Shown: positions 1 to 7,458 of the stretch, piece by piece
Layout: each line of letters starts with the position of its first letter
Numbering within the stretch: position 1 is the first letter of the stretch
Assembly: GCF_018333375.1 (NCBI RefSeq)
Contig: NZ_BORW01000010.1
Coordinates: forward strand, 62,001-126,000
Length of the DNA stretch: 64,000 nt
Reading direction: 5' to 3'
Origin: Paenibacillus cookii
Lineage (GTDB): Bacteria > Bacillota > Bacilli > Paenibacillales > Paenibacillaceae
Position numbers and translations under genes: made by a program
Notes under the pieces: model-generated
The model's input: only the letters and a program-made list of their open reading frames with translations
Told to the model about the DNA's origin: nothing
Database searches by the model: none

Positions 1-1
1 A

Positions 2-118
2 GGCATGAGCCAGTGGGGGGCGGAAGGCATGGCGAAGGAAGGATACACCGCCACGCAAATCCTGAAACATTATTATACCGGCGTCCAATTTTCGAAAGCT
101 TCCGATTTTGTAAAATGA
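2..118 (+). CDS. spoIID: Stage II sporulation protein D, C-terminal end (5' truncated by window)
   Basis: The window opens inside a + strand reading frame that stops with TGA at 116-118. The 38 visible residues begin GMSQWGAEGMAKEG and continue with ILKHYYTGV, which is the characteristic C-terminal signature of SpoIID, the membrane-anchored lytic transglycosylase that drives mother-cell engulfment of the forespore. Position immediately before spoIIQ and spoIIID matches Bacillus gene order. Most of the protein lies outside the window, so catalytic residues cannot be checked. Confidence 0.85.
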   Translation, partial: GMSQWGAEGMAKEGYTATQILKHYYTGVQFSKASDFVK

Positions 119-169
119 GACTCCGAAAATGGGCCGATAGATTTTTTTCAAAAATAATATAAGAGATAC

Positions 170-197
170 GTATAAAAGGTTTGACCCCGGTAACAAT
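170..197 (+). promoter_or_regulatory. Probable sigma-F promoter of spoIIQ
   Basis: GTATA at 170-174, a 14-nt spacer, and GGTAACAAT at 189-197. The second element fits the sigma-F -10 pattern GGnnAnAnT exactly and the first fits GYATA; the spacer is one base short of the usual 15. spoIIQ is a known sigma-F (forespore) gene in Bacillus, and the start codon follows about 20 nt downstream. Confidence 0.65.
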
Positions 198-218
198 GAT
201 TACTGAGGTGATAACCAT

Positions 219-965
219 ATGAATGAACAAAACAAAAGTAGTCAAAACCATGGAGAAACTCCTAAAAAATCACAGGGAGAGCTGGTAAACCAGCCGTCTG
301 CATGGAAAAAGCTGTTGTCCAAACGGTGGGTATACCCGGCAGCTTACGTGGCCGCAGCAGCAATTATACTAACCTTAGTTTGGGTCTACCAGGATGCCAG
401 CATGAAGAACCTTCCGCAAGACCCTGCTAAAGTGTCGGAAACCGCAAACGCGCCTGCTGCCGGCGAAACCGGCAAGGACGCCAAACAAGACAAAGCCGTT
501 GAAGTGACCGCAACCGTCGAAGACATGGCATGGCCGGTGGCCGATGCCAAGGAAATCAAAGTCGTGAAGCCGTTTTTTGAGGAAGATGGCACGCCGGAAA
601 ACAATCAGGCAGCCATGGTGCAGTACAATGACACGTTTATGCCGAACGTCGGCGTCGATCTCGGACGCGAGGACGACAAAGCTTTTGAAGTCAAAGCAGC
701 GCTCGGGGGCAAAGTCACCCGCGTGGAGCTGAATCCGCCGCTCACCGGCACGGTCATCGAAATTACGCATGACAACGACGTCAAAACGGTGTATCAATCC
801 CTTTCCGACGCCAAAGTCAAAGAAGGCGACACGGTGAAGCAGGGCGATACGATCGGTACGGCCGGCCGCAGCGAACTCGAAAAAGACCTGGGCAACCACC
901 TGCACTTCGAAGTGCATGAAAAAGGAGCGCCGGTCAATCCGGAAGAGCTTCTTCCCAAAAAATAA
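219..965 (+). CDS. spoIIQ: Stage II sporulation protein SpoIIQ (M23/LytM-fold)
   Basis: A 248-residue protein with a hydrophilic N-terminus, one transmembrane segment at about residues 38-58, an acidic linker and a C-terminal LytM/M23 domain (about 125-245). Known role: it is made in the forespore and zippers with SpoIIIAH across the intermembrane space during engulfment. The second metal motif HLHFEVH is intact (about 227-233), but the first, normally HxxxD, reads NVGVD (about 143-147), so the metal-binding His is absent and the domain is probably non-hydrolytic, as in Bacillus subtilis. ATG at 219 follows GAGGTGAT. It lies between spoIID and spoIIID and ends at a terminator. Confidence 0.88.
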   Translation: MNEQNKSSQNHGETPKKSQGELVNQPSAWKKLLSKRWVYPAAYVAAAAIILTLVWVYQDASMKNLPQDPAKVSETANAPAAGETGKDAKQDKAVEVTATVEDMAWPVADAKEIKVVKPFFEEDGTPENNQAAMVQYNDTFMPNVGVDLGREDDKAFEVKAALGGKVTRVELNPPLTGTVIEITHDNDVKTVYQSLSDAKVKEGDTVKQGDTIGTAGRSELEKDLGNHLHFEVHEKGAPVNPEELLPKK

Positions 966-978
966 TTAAAGCACGAGG

Positions 979-1009
979 AAAGGCAGGGAAATCCCCTGTC
1001 TTTTTTTTT
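979..1009 (+). terminator. Rho-independent terminator after spoIIQ
   Basis: AAAGGCAGGG and CCCTGTCTTT form a stem with one G-T pair, followed by a run of nine T. Confidence 0.8.
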
Positions 1010-1072
1010 CGTCCATTCCTTTGCTTCGCGTTTCATGCCGGTCCTTCATACGGCGCAGCCTTTATTGGGAAC

Positions 1073-1146
1073 CGGGACGATGCATCCTTTTCCGGAGCCC
1101 GTCAAAGCGCTCGGTCGGCTCCGAAGCCAAGGTCCCGTTTTCCTTA
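1073..1146 (+). other. Nested hairpin between spoIIQ and spoIIID
   Basis: The intergenic stretch 966-1269 holds no gene. Besides the terminator and the spoIIID promoter it contains CGGGAC (1073-1078) complementary to GTCCCG (1132-1137), enclosing CGGAGCC (1093-1099) complementary to GGCTCCG (1117-1123), then TTTTCCTT. It could be a second terminator isolating spoIIID from forespore transcription. Found by eye; no folding energy was computed. Confidence 0.4.
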
Positions 1147-1207
1147 GGTTTTTTGCATGCAGCGAAAAATAAATAGGCCTAAAGGAGCTTGTCAGCCCTC
1201 CAAAGCG

Positions 1208-1236
1208 CGAATATATAGGCACGCCCCTCATATAAT
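1208..1236 (+). promoter_or_regulatory. Probable sigma-E promoter of spoIIID
   Basis: AATATA at about 1210-1215 and CATATAAT at 1229-1236 with a 13-nt spacer resemble the sigma-E pattern (ATAT-like -35, CATAnnnT -10). spoIIID is a sigma-E gene in Bacillus. The spacer is slightly short. Confidence 0.5.
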
Positions 1237-1269
1237 GTACCAAACTATCCACAGTAGGGAGGCGGGAAC

Positions 1270-1551
1270 GTGCACGATTACATCAAGGAACGGACTATTA
1301 AGATTGGACGTTGTATCGTGGAAACGAAGCACACGGTCCGGACTATAGCCAAGGAATTTGGCGTATCAAAAAGCACTGTGCATAAGGACTTGACCGAGCG
1401 GCTGCCGGAAATCAATCCTGATCTGGCTGACCAGGTCAAACACATACTCGAATACCATAAGTCGATCCGTCATCTACGGGGAGGGGAAGCGACAAAAATC
1501 AAATACAAAAAGACGAAAAAACGCGAAGCCGTGGCGTCGGCCAAATCGTAA
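1270..1551 (+). CDS. spoIIID: Sporulation transcriptional regulator SpoIIID
   Basis: A 93-residue DNA-binding protein, nearly the same length and sequence as Bacillus SpoIIID, which activates and represses mother-cell genes between the sigma-E and sigma-K stages. The helix-turn-helix is at about residues 20-45 (IAKEFGVSKSTVHKDL), followed by the hallmark YHKSIRHLRGGEATKIKYKK basic tail. It starts with GTG at 1270 (GTG CAC GAT TAC = MHDY), which fits the family N-terminus. It is a single-gene unit before mbl. Confidence 0.97.
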   Translation: MHDYIKERTIKIGRCIVETKHTVRTIAKEFGVSKSTVHKDLTERLPEINPDLADQVKHILEYHKSIRHLRGGEATKIKYKKTKKREAVASAKS

Positions 1552-1747
1552 CGATTGGCTGGTCCAAAAGCGCCTTAAACCATTGAATCCGTCCCCTGAA
1601 GTATGATATGTTAAAAGATGGTATGAGGTCGAAAAATGTGATCCCTGCTTCCCTATATACATAATTCCTGCCGCATCTTGTCGAAAAGGGACTTCTTAAG
1701 GCTCAGGGACTCTTTTACCATAAAATATGACTTTGGGGGCTCTTTTC

Positions 1748-2749
1748 ATGATGTTTAGCAAGGATATTGGAATTGATTTAGGTACGGCTAACGTTCTGAT
1801 CCATGTCAAAGGGAAGGGGGTTATCCTTGACGAACCTTCCGTAGTGACGATTGAAAGCGATACGAAAAAGGTGCTTGCCGTCGGCGAGGACGCCCGCCGG
1901 ATGGTGGGACGCACGCCGGGCAACATCGTGGCCATCCGTCCGCTTCGCGACGGGGTCATTGCGGATTTTGCCATCACCGAGGCGATGCTGAAATATTTTA
2001 TCGGACGTGTGGGTGCACGCGGCTGGAGCAGCCGCCCCCGCATCCTGATTTGCGCGCCGACCAACATCACGTCGGTCGAACAGAAGGCCATCCGCGAGGC
2101 GGCCGAGCGCAGCGGGGCCAGGGACGTCTTTTTGGAAGAGGAACCGAAGGCCGCGGCGATCGGAGCCGGCATGGACATCTTCGAACCGAGCGGCAATATG
2201 GTCGTCGACATCGGCGGCGGCACGACGGATGTGGCCGTGCTTTCCATGGGCGACATCGTAACGGCATCTTCTATTAAAATGGCGGGGGACAAGTTTGACG
2301 AGTCCATCGTAAAATATATCAAAAACAAATATAAACTGTTGATCGGCGAACGTACTTCCGAGGATATCAAAATCAAGATCGGCACGGTGCGTCCGGGGGG
2401 ACGCAAGGATGAAATGGATATTCGAGGGCGCGACATGGTTTCGGGACTTCCGCTCACGGTCACCATTTCGTCGGACGAGGTTCAGGAGGCGCTGTGGGAG
2501 CCCGTTTCCTCCATCGTCGCTGCAGCCAAGTCGGTTTTGGAACGGACACCGCCCGAATTGTCGGCGGACATTATCGACCGCGGCGTCATATTGACAGGCG
2601 GGGGAGCGCTGCTGAACGGACTGGACGAGCTTCTCTCCGAAGAACTCCGCGTTCCGGTATTGATTGCCGAAGACCCGATGCATTGCGTCGTCAAAGGGAC
2701 GGGCATCATGCTGGACAATTTGGACAAGGTGGTTAAGAAAACGGTCTGA
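1748..2749 (+). CDS. mbl: MreB-family cell-shape protein Mbl
   Basis: A 333-residue actin-like protein that organises lateral wall synthesis under the membrane. Actin-fold motifs are visible: DIGIDLGTANVLIHVKGKG (phosphate 1) near the N-terminus, VVDIGGGTTDVAV (phosphate 2) and TGGGALLNGLDELL (adenosine). The length equals Bacillus Mbl. An upstream in-frame ATG at 1727 exists, but GGGGGC at 1735-1740 spaces properly for ATG 1748 (or 1751, giving MFSKDIG as in Bacillus MFARDIG). Gene order spoIIID-mbl-flhO-flhP supports Mbl rather than MreB or MreBH. Confidence 0.93.
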   Translation: MMFSKDIGIDLGTANVLIHVKGKGVILDEPSVVTIESDTKKVLAVGEDARRMVGRTPGNIVAIRPLRDGVIADFAITEAMLKYFIGRVGARGWSSRPRILICAPTNITSVEQKAIREAAERSGARDVFLEEEPKAAAIGAGMDIFEPSGNMVVDIGGGTTDVAVLSMGDIVTASSIKMAGDKFDESIVKYIKNKYKLLIGERTSEDIKIKIGTVRPGGRKDEMDIRGRDMVSGLPLTVTISSDEVQEALWEPVSSIVAAAKSVLERTPPELSADIIDRGVILTGGGALLNGLDELLSEELRVPVLIAEDPMHCVVKGTGIMLDNLDKVVKKTV

Positions 2750-2760
2750 GCGTCCGATAA
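2734..2760 (+). promoter_or_regulatory. Sigma-D-type promoter of flhO-flhP
   Basis: TAAG (2734-2737), 15-nt spacer, TCCGATAA (2753-2760), against the Bacillus sigma-D consensus TAAA-N15-GCCGATAT. The -35 lies in the last codons of mbl. flhO-flhP is a sigma-D operon in Bacillus. A short hairpin (CGGGCC-GTCA-GGCCCG, 2776-2791) lies in the leader. Confidence 0.7.
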
Positions 2761-2832
2761 AAAAGTATAGGATCGCGGGCCGTCAGGCCCGTTTACGGAT
2801 ATGCACCACCAGGAAAAGGGGGCTCCCGCTCA

Positions 2833-3714
2833 ATGATTAGAGGATTGTACACGGCAGCCGCCGGCATGCTGACCCAGGAAAGCCGGCATGATACGGCGGT
2901 TCAAAATTTAGCGAACATCAATACCCCGGGCTACAAACAGGTAAACAGCGTAGCGCGTTCGTTTCCGGAAATGCTGCTGTCGATGGTCGGCGGTGCAAGC
3001 GATGTCCCGGCAACCAGGATCGGCAAGCTGAACACGGGGGTTTTTGCGGAAGAGGCGTTGTCGCTATATCAGCAGGGCGTCATTCGGGAAAGCAGCAAAC
3101 CGACCGATTTTGCGCTCGTGTCCGATATGGAGATGACCGATCCGGCCACCGGGCAACCGATCCGGTTTGACGGCTCCGGCAAATACGTGAACGCGGACGG
3201 CGAAGTCTTTTACAAGCCTGAAGCTTTCTTTACGGTGCAGGATCAAAACGGAGAACTGCGGTATACGAAGGACGGCAGCTTTAAAGTCGCCCTTGACGGC
3301 AGCCTGCTGACCCAGGAAGGATACCAGGTATTGGATAGCAATAATCGGCCGATCGTATTGACAGGCCCCGCAGACCGTTTTAAAGTGGACGAGCAGGGAT
3401 ACGTCCTGAATCCGGCCACCGGAGCGCGTGGGGCGCGGCTGGGCGTGGCGGTCGTGGGACAACCTTATCAGATGGTCCGCGAAGGAAACGGCGTATTCCG
3501 GATCGACGATCCGCAAGAGGCCGGCGTCCGTCCCGTCGGCGGAACCGACCGCGTGGAGGTACGCCAGCACTATATCGAAAGCTCGAACGTCAACGCGTCC
3601 GAGGTCATGGTCGATATGAATACGGCGCTGCGCGCGTACGAGGCCAATCAGAAAGTGATTCAGTTTTACGATAAAAGCTTGGAAAAAGCCGTCAACGAGG
3701 TTGGCAGGGTATAA
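2833..3714 (+). CDS. flhO: Flagellar rod/hook basal-body protein FlhO
   Basis: A 293-residue FlgF/FlgG-family distal-rod protein exported by the flagellar type III system. The N-terminal rod motif is clear (MIRGLYTAAAGMLTQ, then NLANINTPGYKQ) and the C-terminal heptad-rich motif (NASEVMVDMNTALRAYEANQ) pairs with it in the rod. It is slightly longer than Bacillus FlhO (about 270). AAGGGGGC precedes ATG 2833. It is the first gene of a two-gene basal-body operon, followed after 30 nt by flhP. Confidence 0.9.
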   Translation: MIRGLYTAAAGMLTQESRHDTAVQNLANINTPGYKQVNSVARSFPEMLLSMVGGASDVPATRIGKLNTGVFAEEALSLYQQGVIRESSKPTDFALVSDMEMTDPATGQPIRFDGSGKYVNADGEVFYKPEAFFTVQDQNGELRYTKDGSFKVALDGSLLTQEGYQVLDSNNRPIVLTGPADRFKVDEQGYVLNPATGARGARLGVAVVGQPYQMVREGNGVFRIDDPQEAGVRPVGGTDRVEVRQHYIESSNVNASEVMVDMNTALRAYEANQKVIQFYDKSLEKAVNEVGRV

Positions 3715-3744
3715 AGCGGATATGAGGGTTAAGGGAGGTCTAAC

Positions 3745-4563
3745 ATGAACAACTCCATGATCAGCGCGATGGTGTCGATGAACGGGATTCAACGCAAACT
3801 GGATGTCATTGCCGACAATATCGCGAACCTGGATACGGTGGGATACAAACAAAAGGATACCACGTTCGAGGATACGCTGACTTCCGTGATGCAGCAGCCG
3901 AAGGACTTCAAGCAGCAGGGAAGATTTTCGCCGCTGGGATATACGACCGGCTTCGGCGTCCGTACGGGCGACGTTTTCCGTGATCTGTCGCAAGGACCGC
4001 TGGAGCAGACGAACCAGCCGATGGACCTGGCGATCGAAGGGGAAGGCATGTTTGCGGTCGAAGCAGGCGGCAGACGGGCGTACACGCGGGAAGGCGCTTT
4101 CCATTTCGTTCCGGATCCGGGCGTTCCGGGGTCGATGGTGCTGGTCAATAACCAAGGCTATTTCGTGTTAAACGAGAAAAACCAGCATATCCGGGTGTCC
4201 GATAAGGCGAAAGTGGCCATTGACCCTCAAGGCAAAGTTCTCGTCGATCGGGGCGGCGCCATCACGACGGCAGGCACGCTTAAAGTGCTGAAGCCGCTGC
4301 GCGAAGATGAGCTTCAGCAAATGGACGGCAACCTGTTTGTCGTTCCGGCGAGATTAACCGAGAATCAGGTGTTTGAAGTACCGGCAGCAGGAGGCCTGCC
4401 GAAGGATACTTCAATCCGTTCCGGATATCTCGAACAATCCAACGTGGATTACATGGGCCAAATTACCGATATGATGCAAATGCAGCGCGCGTATCAGTTG
4501 GCGGCCCGGGCCATTGCTTCCAGCGATACGATGATGAGCCTGGCCAATAATATGCGGGGTTAG
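3745..4563 (+). CDS. flhP: Flagellar distal-rod protein FlhP
   Basis: A 272-residue FlgG-family protein. The N-terminus (MNNSMISAMVSMNGIQRKLD, then IADNIANLDTVGYKQ) and C-terminus (SNVDYMGQITDMMQMQRAYQ) carry the flagellar rod/hook motifs. It forms the rod tip with FlhO. AGGGAGG precedes ATG 3745. The TAG stop at 4561-4563 is 12 nt before the next start, so epuA is probably co-transcribed. Confidence 0.9.
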   Translation: MNNSMISAMVSMNGIQRKLDVIADNIANLDTVGYKQKDTTFEDTLTSVMQQPKDFKQQGRFSPLGYTTGFGVRTGDVFRDLSQGPLEQTNQPMDLAIEGEGMFAVEAGGRRAYTREGAFHFVPDPGVPGSMVLVNNQGYFVLNEKNQHIRVSDKAKVAIDPQGKVLVDRGGAITTAGTLKVLKPLREDELQQMDGNLFVVPARLTENQVFEVPAAGGLPKDTSIRSGYLEQSNVDYMGQITDMMQMQRAYQLAARAIASSDTMMSLANNMRG

Positions 4564-4575
4564 GTGGAAGCGGCT

Positions 4576-4857
4576 ATGAGCGATACGAATAAGCCAACCG
4601 ATCGTTTGGCTAGGGTGCGGCATACAAACGATGCCGAAGGCAAGCAGGACGGGAAACCGGATGACGGGACGAAGCCTGCCAGGAAAAAAACGGCACGCTG
4701 GAGAATTGTCATACGCTGGATGATTCCGCTGTTTCTGCTGCTTGCGCTGGTCGGCGGGTTGATTGTCGGATACGTCGTCATCGGCAAGCAAAGCTTGTCC
4801 GACGTGTTTAAGTGGGAGACATGGCAGCATGTCATCGATTTGGTTTTTGCTCCTTAA
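4576..4857 (+). CDS. Small EpuA-like membrane protein
   Basis: A 93-residue protein: highly charged cytoplasmic N-terminus (about 1-45, rich in Lys/Asp), one transmembrane helix (about 50-75, IRWMIPLFLLLALVGGLIVG) and a short tail ending FKWETWQHVIDLVFAP. This architecture fits the EpuA family, which many genomes label 'DNA-directed RNA polymerase subunit beta'; nothing here resembles RNA polymerase. AGGTGG at 4562-4567 favours ATG 4576 over the in-frame GTG at 4564. Location after flhP suggests an envelope role, but function is unknown. Confidence 0.7.
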   Translation: MSDTNKPTDRLARVRHTNDAEGKQDGKPDDGTKPARKKTARWRIVIRWMIPLFLLLALVGGLIVGYVVIGKQSLSDVFKWETWQHVIDLVFAP

Positions 4858-4883
4858 AGGGCGAAACATTGCAACAGAGTGAC

Positions 4884-4923
4884 AGAAAACTCCTTCGTTC
4901 GTCCGTGGGAGTTTTCTTTTTTT
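4884..4923 (+). terminator. Terminator after the flhO-flhP-epuA unit
   Basis: GAAAACTCC pairs with GGGAGTTTTC around a 14-nt loop, followed by seven T. Confidence 0.85.
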
Positions 4924-5177
4924 GCTCGGAAAATGTATAATGATGGGGGACTTGAGAACACCCAAAAGGGCCCTCTCCGGGCCGCGCCAATCGACTGCGG
5001 CTTGATGGAGAAAGCCCCTTATCTGAACCTTCACTTCTGCAGTTGGTGAAGGATACGTATAGTTTTTTCCGTATATTTATGTTTTTATGCAATGATAGAG
5101 GTTAGAAACGCCGTTTAGGCGCAGGCGGTAGCGGCGCCCATCGGCTCAACCCACTTTTGGAAGGAGAATTGATACCC
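4924..5177 (+). other. fabZ leader region
   Basis: No gene is seen here. TATAAT at 4936-4941 could be a -10 element, but its -35 would fall in the preceding terminator tail and is poor. CCTTCAC (5034-5040) can pair with GTGAAGG (5045-5051). I do not see a recognisable riboswitch or a FapR box. Confidence 0.35.
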
Positions 5178-5615
5178 GTGCTTAACGTTAAAGAAATCCA
5201 GGAGATTATCCCTCACCGTCCCCCGTTTTTGCTGGTGGATCGGATCGTGGAAATGGAGGTCGGCAAACGTGCGGTCGGCATTAAAAACGTGACGATCAAC
5301 GAGCCGTTTTTTATTGGCCATTTTCCGGAATATCCGGTGATGCCGGGCGTTCTTATTACCGAAGCGCTCGCCCAAGTAGGGGCTGCGGCGATTTTGCAGG
5401 AAGAAAGCAATAAGGGCAAAATCGGTTTTTTGGCCGGCCTTGACGGATTCCGTTTCAGAGGACAAGTCGTTCCGGGCGATACGCTCCGTTTGGAAGTGGA
5501 AATCACCCGATTGAAAGGGAGCATCGGCAAAGGCCATGCGGTCGCGAAGGTTGACGACAAGGTGGTTGCCGAAGGCGAAATCATGTTTGCTTTGTCCGAT
5601 CCAACCAAAGGTTAG
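5178..5615 (+). CDS. fabZ: 3-hydroxyacyl-ACP dehydratase FabZ
   Basis: A 145-residue hot-dog-fold dehydratase of type II fatty-acid synthesis that converts 3-hydroxyacyl-ACP to trans-2-enoyl-ACP. Hallmarks: [14 protein letters not shown] at the N-terminus, the catalytic His in [13 protein letters not shown] and the Glu in ALAQVGA context. GTG 5178 gives [14 protein letters not shown], aligning with Bacillus MLDIQQIQAIIPHR; GGAAGGAG at 5159-5166 serves it, while in-frame TTG codons at 5157 and 5169 lie inside or too near the ribosome site. It sits where ywpB lies in Bacillus. Confidence 0.95.
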   Translation: MLNVKEIQEIIPHRPPFLLVDRIVEMEVGKRAVGIKNVTINEPFFIGHFPEYPVMPGVLITEALAQVGAAAILQEESNKGKIGFLAGLDGFRFRGQVVPGDTLRLEVEITRLKGSIGKGHAVAKVDDKVVAEGEIMFALSDPTKG

Positions 5616-5655
5616 ACGAAACCAATATTAAAAAGACGGTGAAAGGGGAAACGAT

Positions 5656-7374
5656 ATGACGCAACTCAGCTTAACGGCAGAAGAAAACGTACGGCGCTGG
5701 TTATCCGATCCTTCGGTCGACGAAGAGACCAAACAGGAGCTGCAACAGCTGCGCGAGCAGCCGCAGGAGCTGGAAGACCGTTTTTATAAGGATCTCGAAT
5801 TCGGAACCGGCGGCCTCCGCGGCGTGATCGGCGCGGGAAGCAACCGGATGAACCGTTATACCGTGGGCAGGGCCACGCAAGGTTTTGCGCGCTACATTCT
5901 TGAGCAGCACGGCCAGGCGGAAGGCACGCCATCGGTCGTGATCGCCCATGATTCCCGCCATTTTTCTCCGGAATTCGCGCTTGAAGCGGCACTGGTGCTT
6001 GCCGGCAACGGCATCACCGCCAAACTCTTTCCGTCGCTTCGCCCGACGCCTCAGCTTTCGTTCAGCGTACGCCATTTGAACGCGACCGGAGGCATCGTGG
6101 TGACGGCCAGCCATAACCCGCCGGAATATAACGGCTATAAGGTGTATAATGCCGAAGGCGGCCAGCTGGTTCCGGACCAGGCGGAAAAAGTGATCGCTTA
6201 TATTCAGGAAGTCGATTCTTTTGCGGCGGTCAAACGGCTCGATCGTTCCGAAGCGGAAGCGAAAGGGCTGCTTGTATGGCTCGGGGAAGCCGAAGACGAA
6301 GCATTCGAGGATACGGTCGCGGCGGCAAGCGTCAATCGGGACCTGATTGCCTCGAAGCTGGGCAAGGATTTTAACATCGTTTTTACGCCGCTGCACGGCA
6401 CGGGCAACATCCCGGTGCGGAACGTGCTCAAAAAGGTTGGCTTTACCAACGTGCATGTCGTAACCGAGCAAGAGCAGCCGGATGCGGAATTTTCGACCGT
6501 CAAATCGCCGAATCCGGAGGAACGCGAAGCGTTTACGCTGGCGATGAAACTCGGCAAAGAGCTGCAGGCCGATATCCTGATCGGCACCGATCCCGATTGC
6601 GACCGCATGGGAGCCGTCGTGCTGAATGACAAGGGCGAATATGAAGTCCTTTCCGGAAACCAATCCGGAGCCATCATGATTCACTATTTGCTGAGCCAGC
6701 TGAAGGAAAAAGGAAAACTGCCGGATAACGGCGCGGTCATCAAAACGATCGTGACGAGCGAAATGGGCGCGACGATCGCCCGGCATTACGGGGCGCAAGT
6801 CTTCAATACGCTGACCGGCTTCAAATATATCGGCGAAAAAATGACGGAGTTCGAACAATCCGGCTCGCATACGTATTTGTTCGGCTATGAGGAAAGCTAT
6901 GGATACCTTGCCGGAAACTATGCACGGGACAAGGATGCGGTGCTTGCGTCGCTCCTGATCTGCGAAGCGGGCGCTTACTATAAGGCCCAGGGCAAAACGC
7001 TCTACACCGTGCTCCAGGAGCTGTACGAACAGTTCGGATACTTCCGCGAGAAGCTGGAATCCCGCACGCTGAAGGGCAAGGACGGGTTGGCCCAGATCCA
7101 GGCGAAAATGACGGATTGGCGCAATCATCCGCCGCAGACCATTGCGGGGGCTTCCGTGAAGGAAGTGCTGGACTATTCCAAAGGGCTGGACGGGTTGCCG
7201 CGCGAAAACGTGCTGAAATATATGCTCGATGACGGTTCATGGTTCTGCCTGCGCCCATCCGGCACGGAACCGAAGATTAAGGTGTATTTTGCCGTTCGCG
7301 GTACGTCGCTGCAGGATGCCGAGGAGCGGATCAACAAGCTCGCGGCCGAAGTGATGTCGAGGGTGGACGCCTAA
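5656..7374 (+). CDS. pgcA: Alpha-phosphoglucomutase / phospho-sugar mutase
   Basis: A 572-residue phosphohexomutase with all four family motifs: catalytic phosphoserine loop TASHNPPEYNGYK (Ser about 152), metal loop GTDPDCDRMG, sugar loop GYEESYGY and phosphate loop RPSGTEPKIK near the C-terminus. Length fits Bacillus PgcA (about 580). It interconverts glucose-6-P and glucose-1-P, feeding UDP-glucose for wall polymers and glycolipids, which suits the following csaB-tagA-tagO block. AAAGGGGA precedes ATG 5656. Confidence 0.93.
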   Translation: MTQLSLTAEENVRRWLSDPSVDEETKQELQQLREQPQELEDRFYKDLEFGTGGLRGVIGAGSNRMNRYTVGRATQGFARYILEQHGQAEGTPSVVIAHDSRHFSPEFALEAALVLAGNGITAKLFPSLRPTPQLSFSVRHLNATGGIVVTASHNPPEYNGYKVYNAEGGQLVPDQAEKVIAYIQEVDSFAAVKRLDRSEAEAKGLLVWLGEAEDEAFEDTVAAASVNRDLIASKLGKDFNIVFTPLHGTGNIPVRNVLKKVGFTNVHVVTEQEQPDAEFSTVKSPNPEEREAFTLAMKLGKELQADILIGTDPDCDRMGAVVLNDKGEYEVLSGNQSGAIMIHYLLSQLKEKGKLPDNGAVIKTIVTSEMGATIARHYGAQVFNTLTGFKYIGEKMTEFEQSGSHTYLFGYEESYGYLAGNYARDKDAVLASLLICEAGAYYKAQGKTLYTVLQELYEQFGYFREKLESRTLKGKDGLAQIQAKMTDWRNHPPQTIAGASVKEVLDYSKGLDGLPRENVLKYMLDDGSWFCLRPSGTEPKIKVYFAVRGTSLQDAEERINKLAAEVMSRVDA

Positions 7375-7393
7375 CACGACAAGACAAGGATAG

Positions 7394-7432
7394 TCCGCAA
7401 AGCCCCGGCCACTGCTGCTGCGGCTTTGCGGA
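7394..7432 (+). other. Strong intercistronic hairpin without T-tract
   Basis: TCCGCAAAGCC (7394-7404) and GGCTTTGCGGA (7422-7432) are perfect 11-base complements with a 17-nt loop. No T-run follows; the ribosome site of the next gene begins 12 nt later. It may protect the upstream pgcA message or separate processed transcripts rather than terminate. Confidence 0.65.
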
Positions 7433-7458
7433 GTGTTATAAACGAGGAGGTACTTTTG

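Noticed and set aside
1157..1348. 63-codon open frame overlapping the spoIIID start
   Set aside because: It has no ribosome site, overlaps the sigma-E promoter and the spoIIID coding sequence, and encodes no recognisable protein.
4576..4857. Label 'DNA-directed RNA polymerase subunit beta' for the small membrane protein
   Set aside because: This database name for EpuA-like proteins is misleading; the sequence has one transmembrane helix and no polymerase feature.
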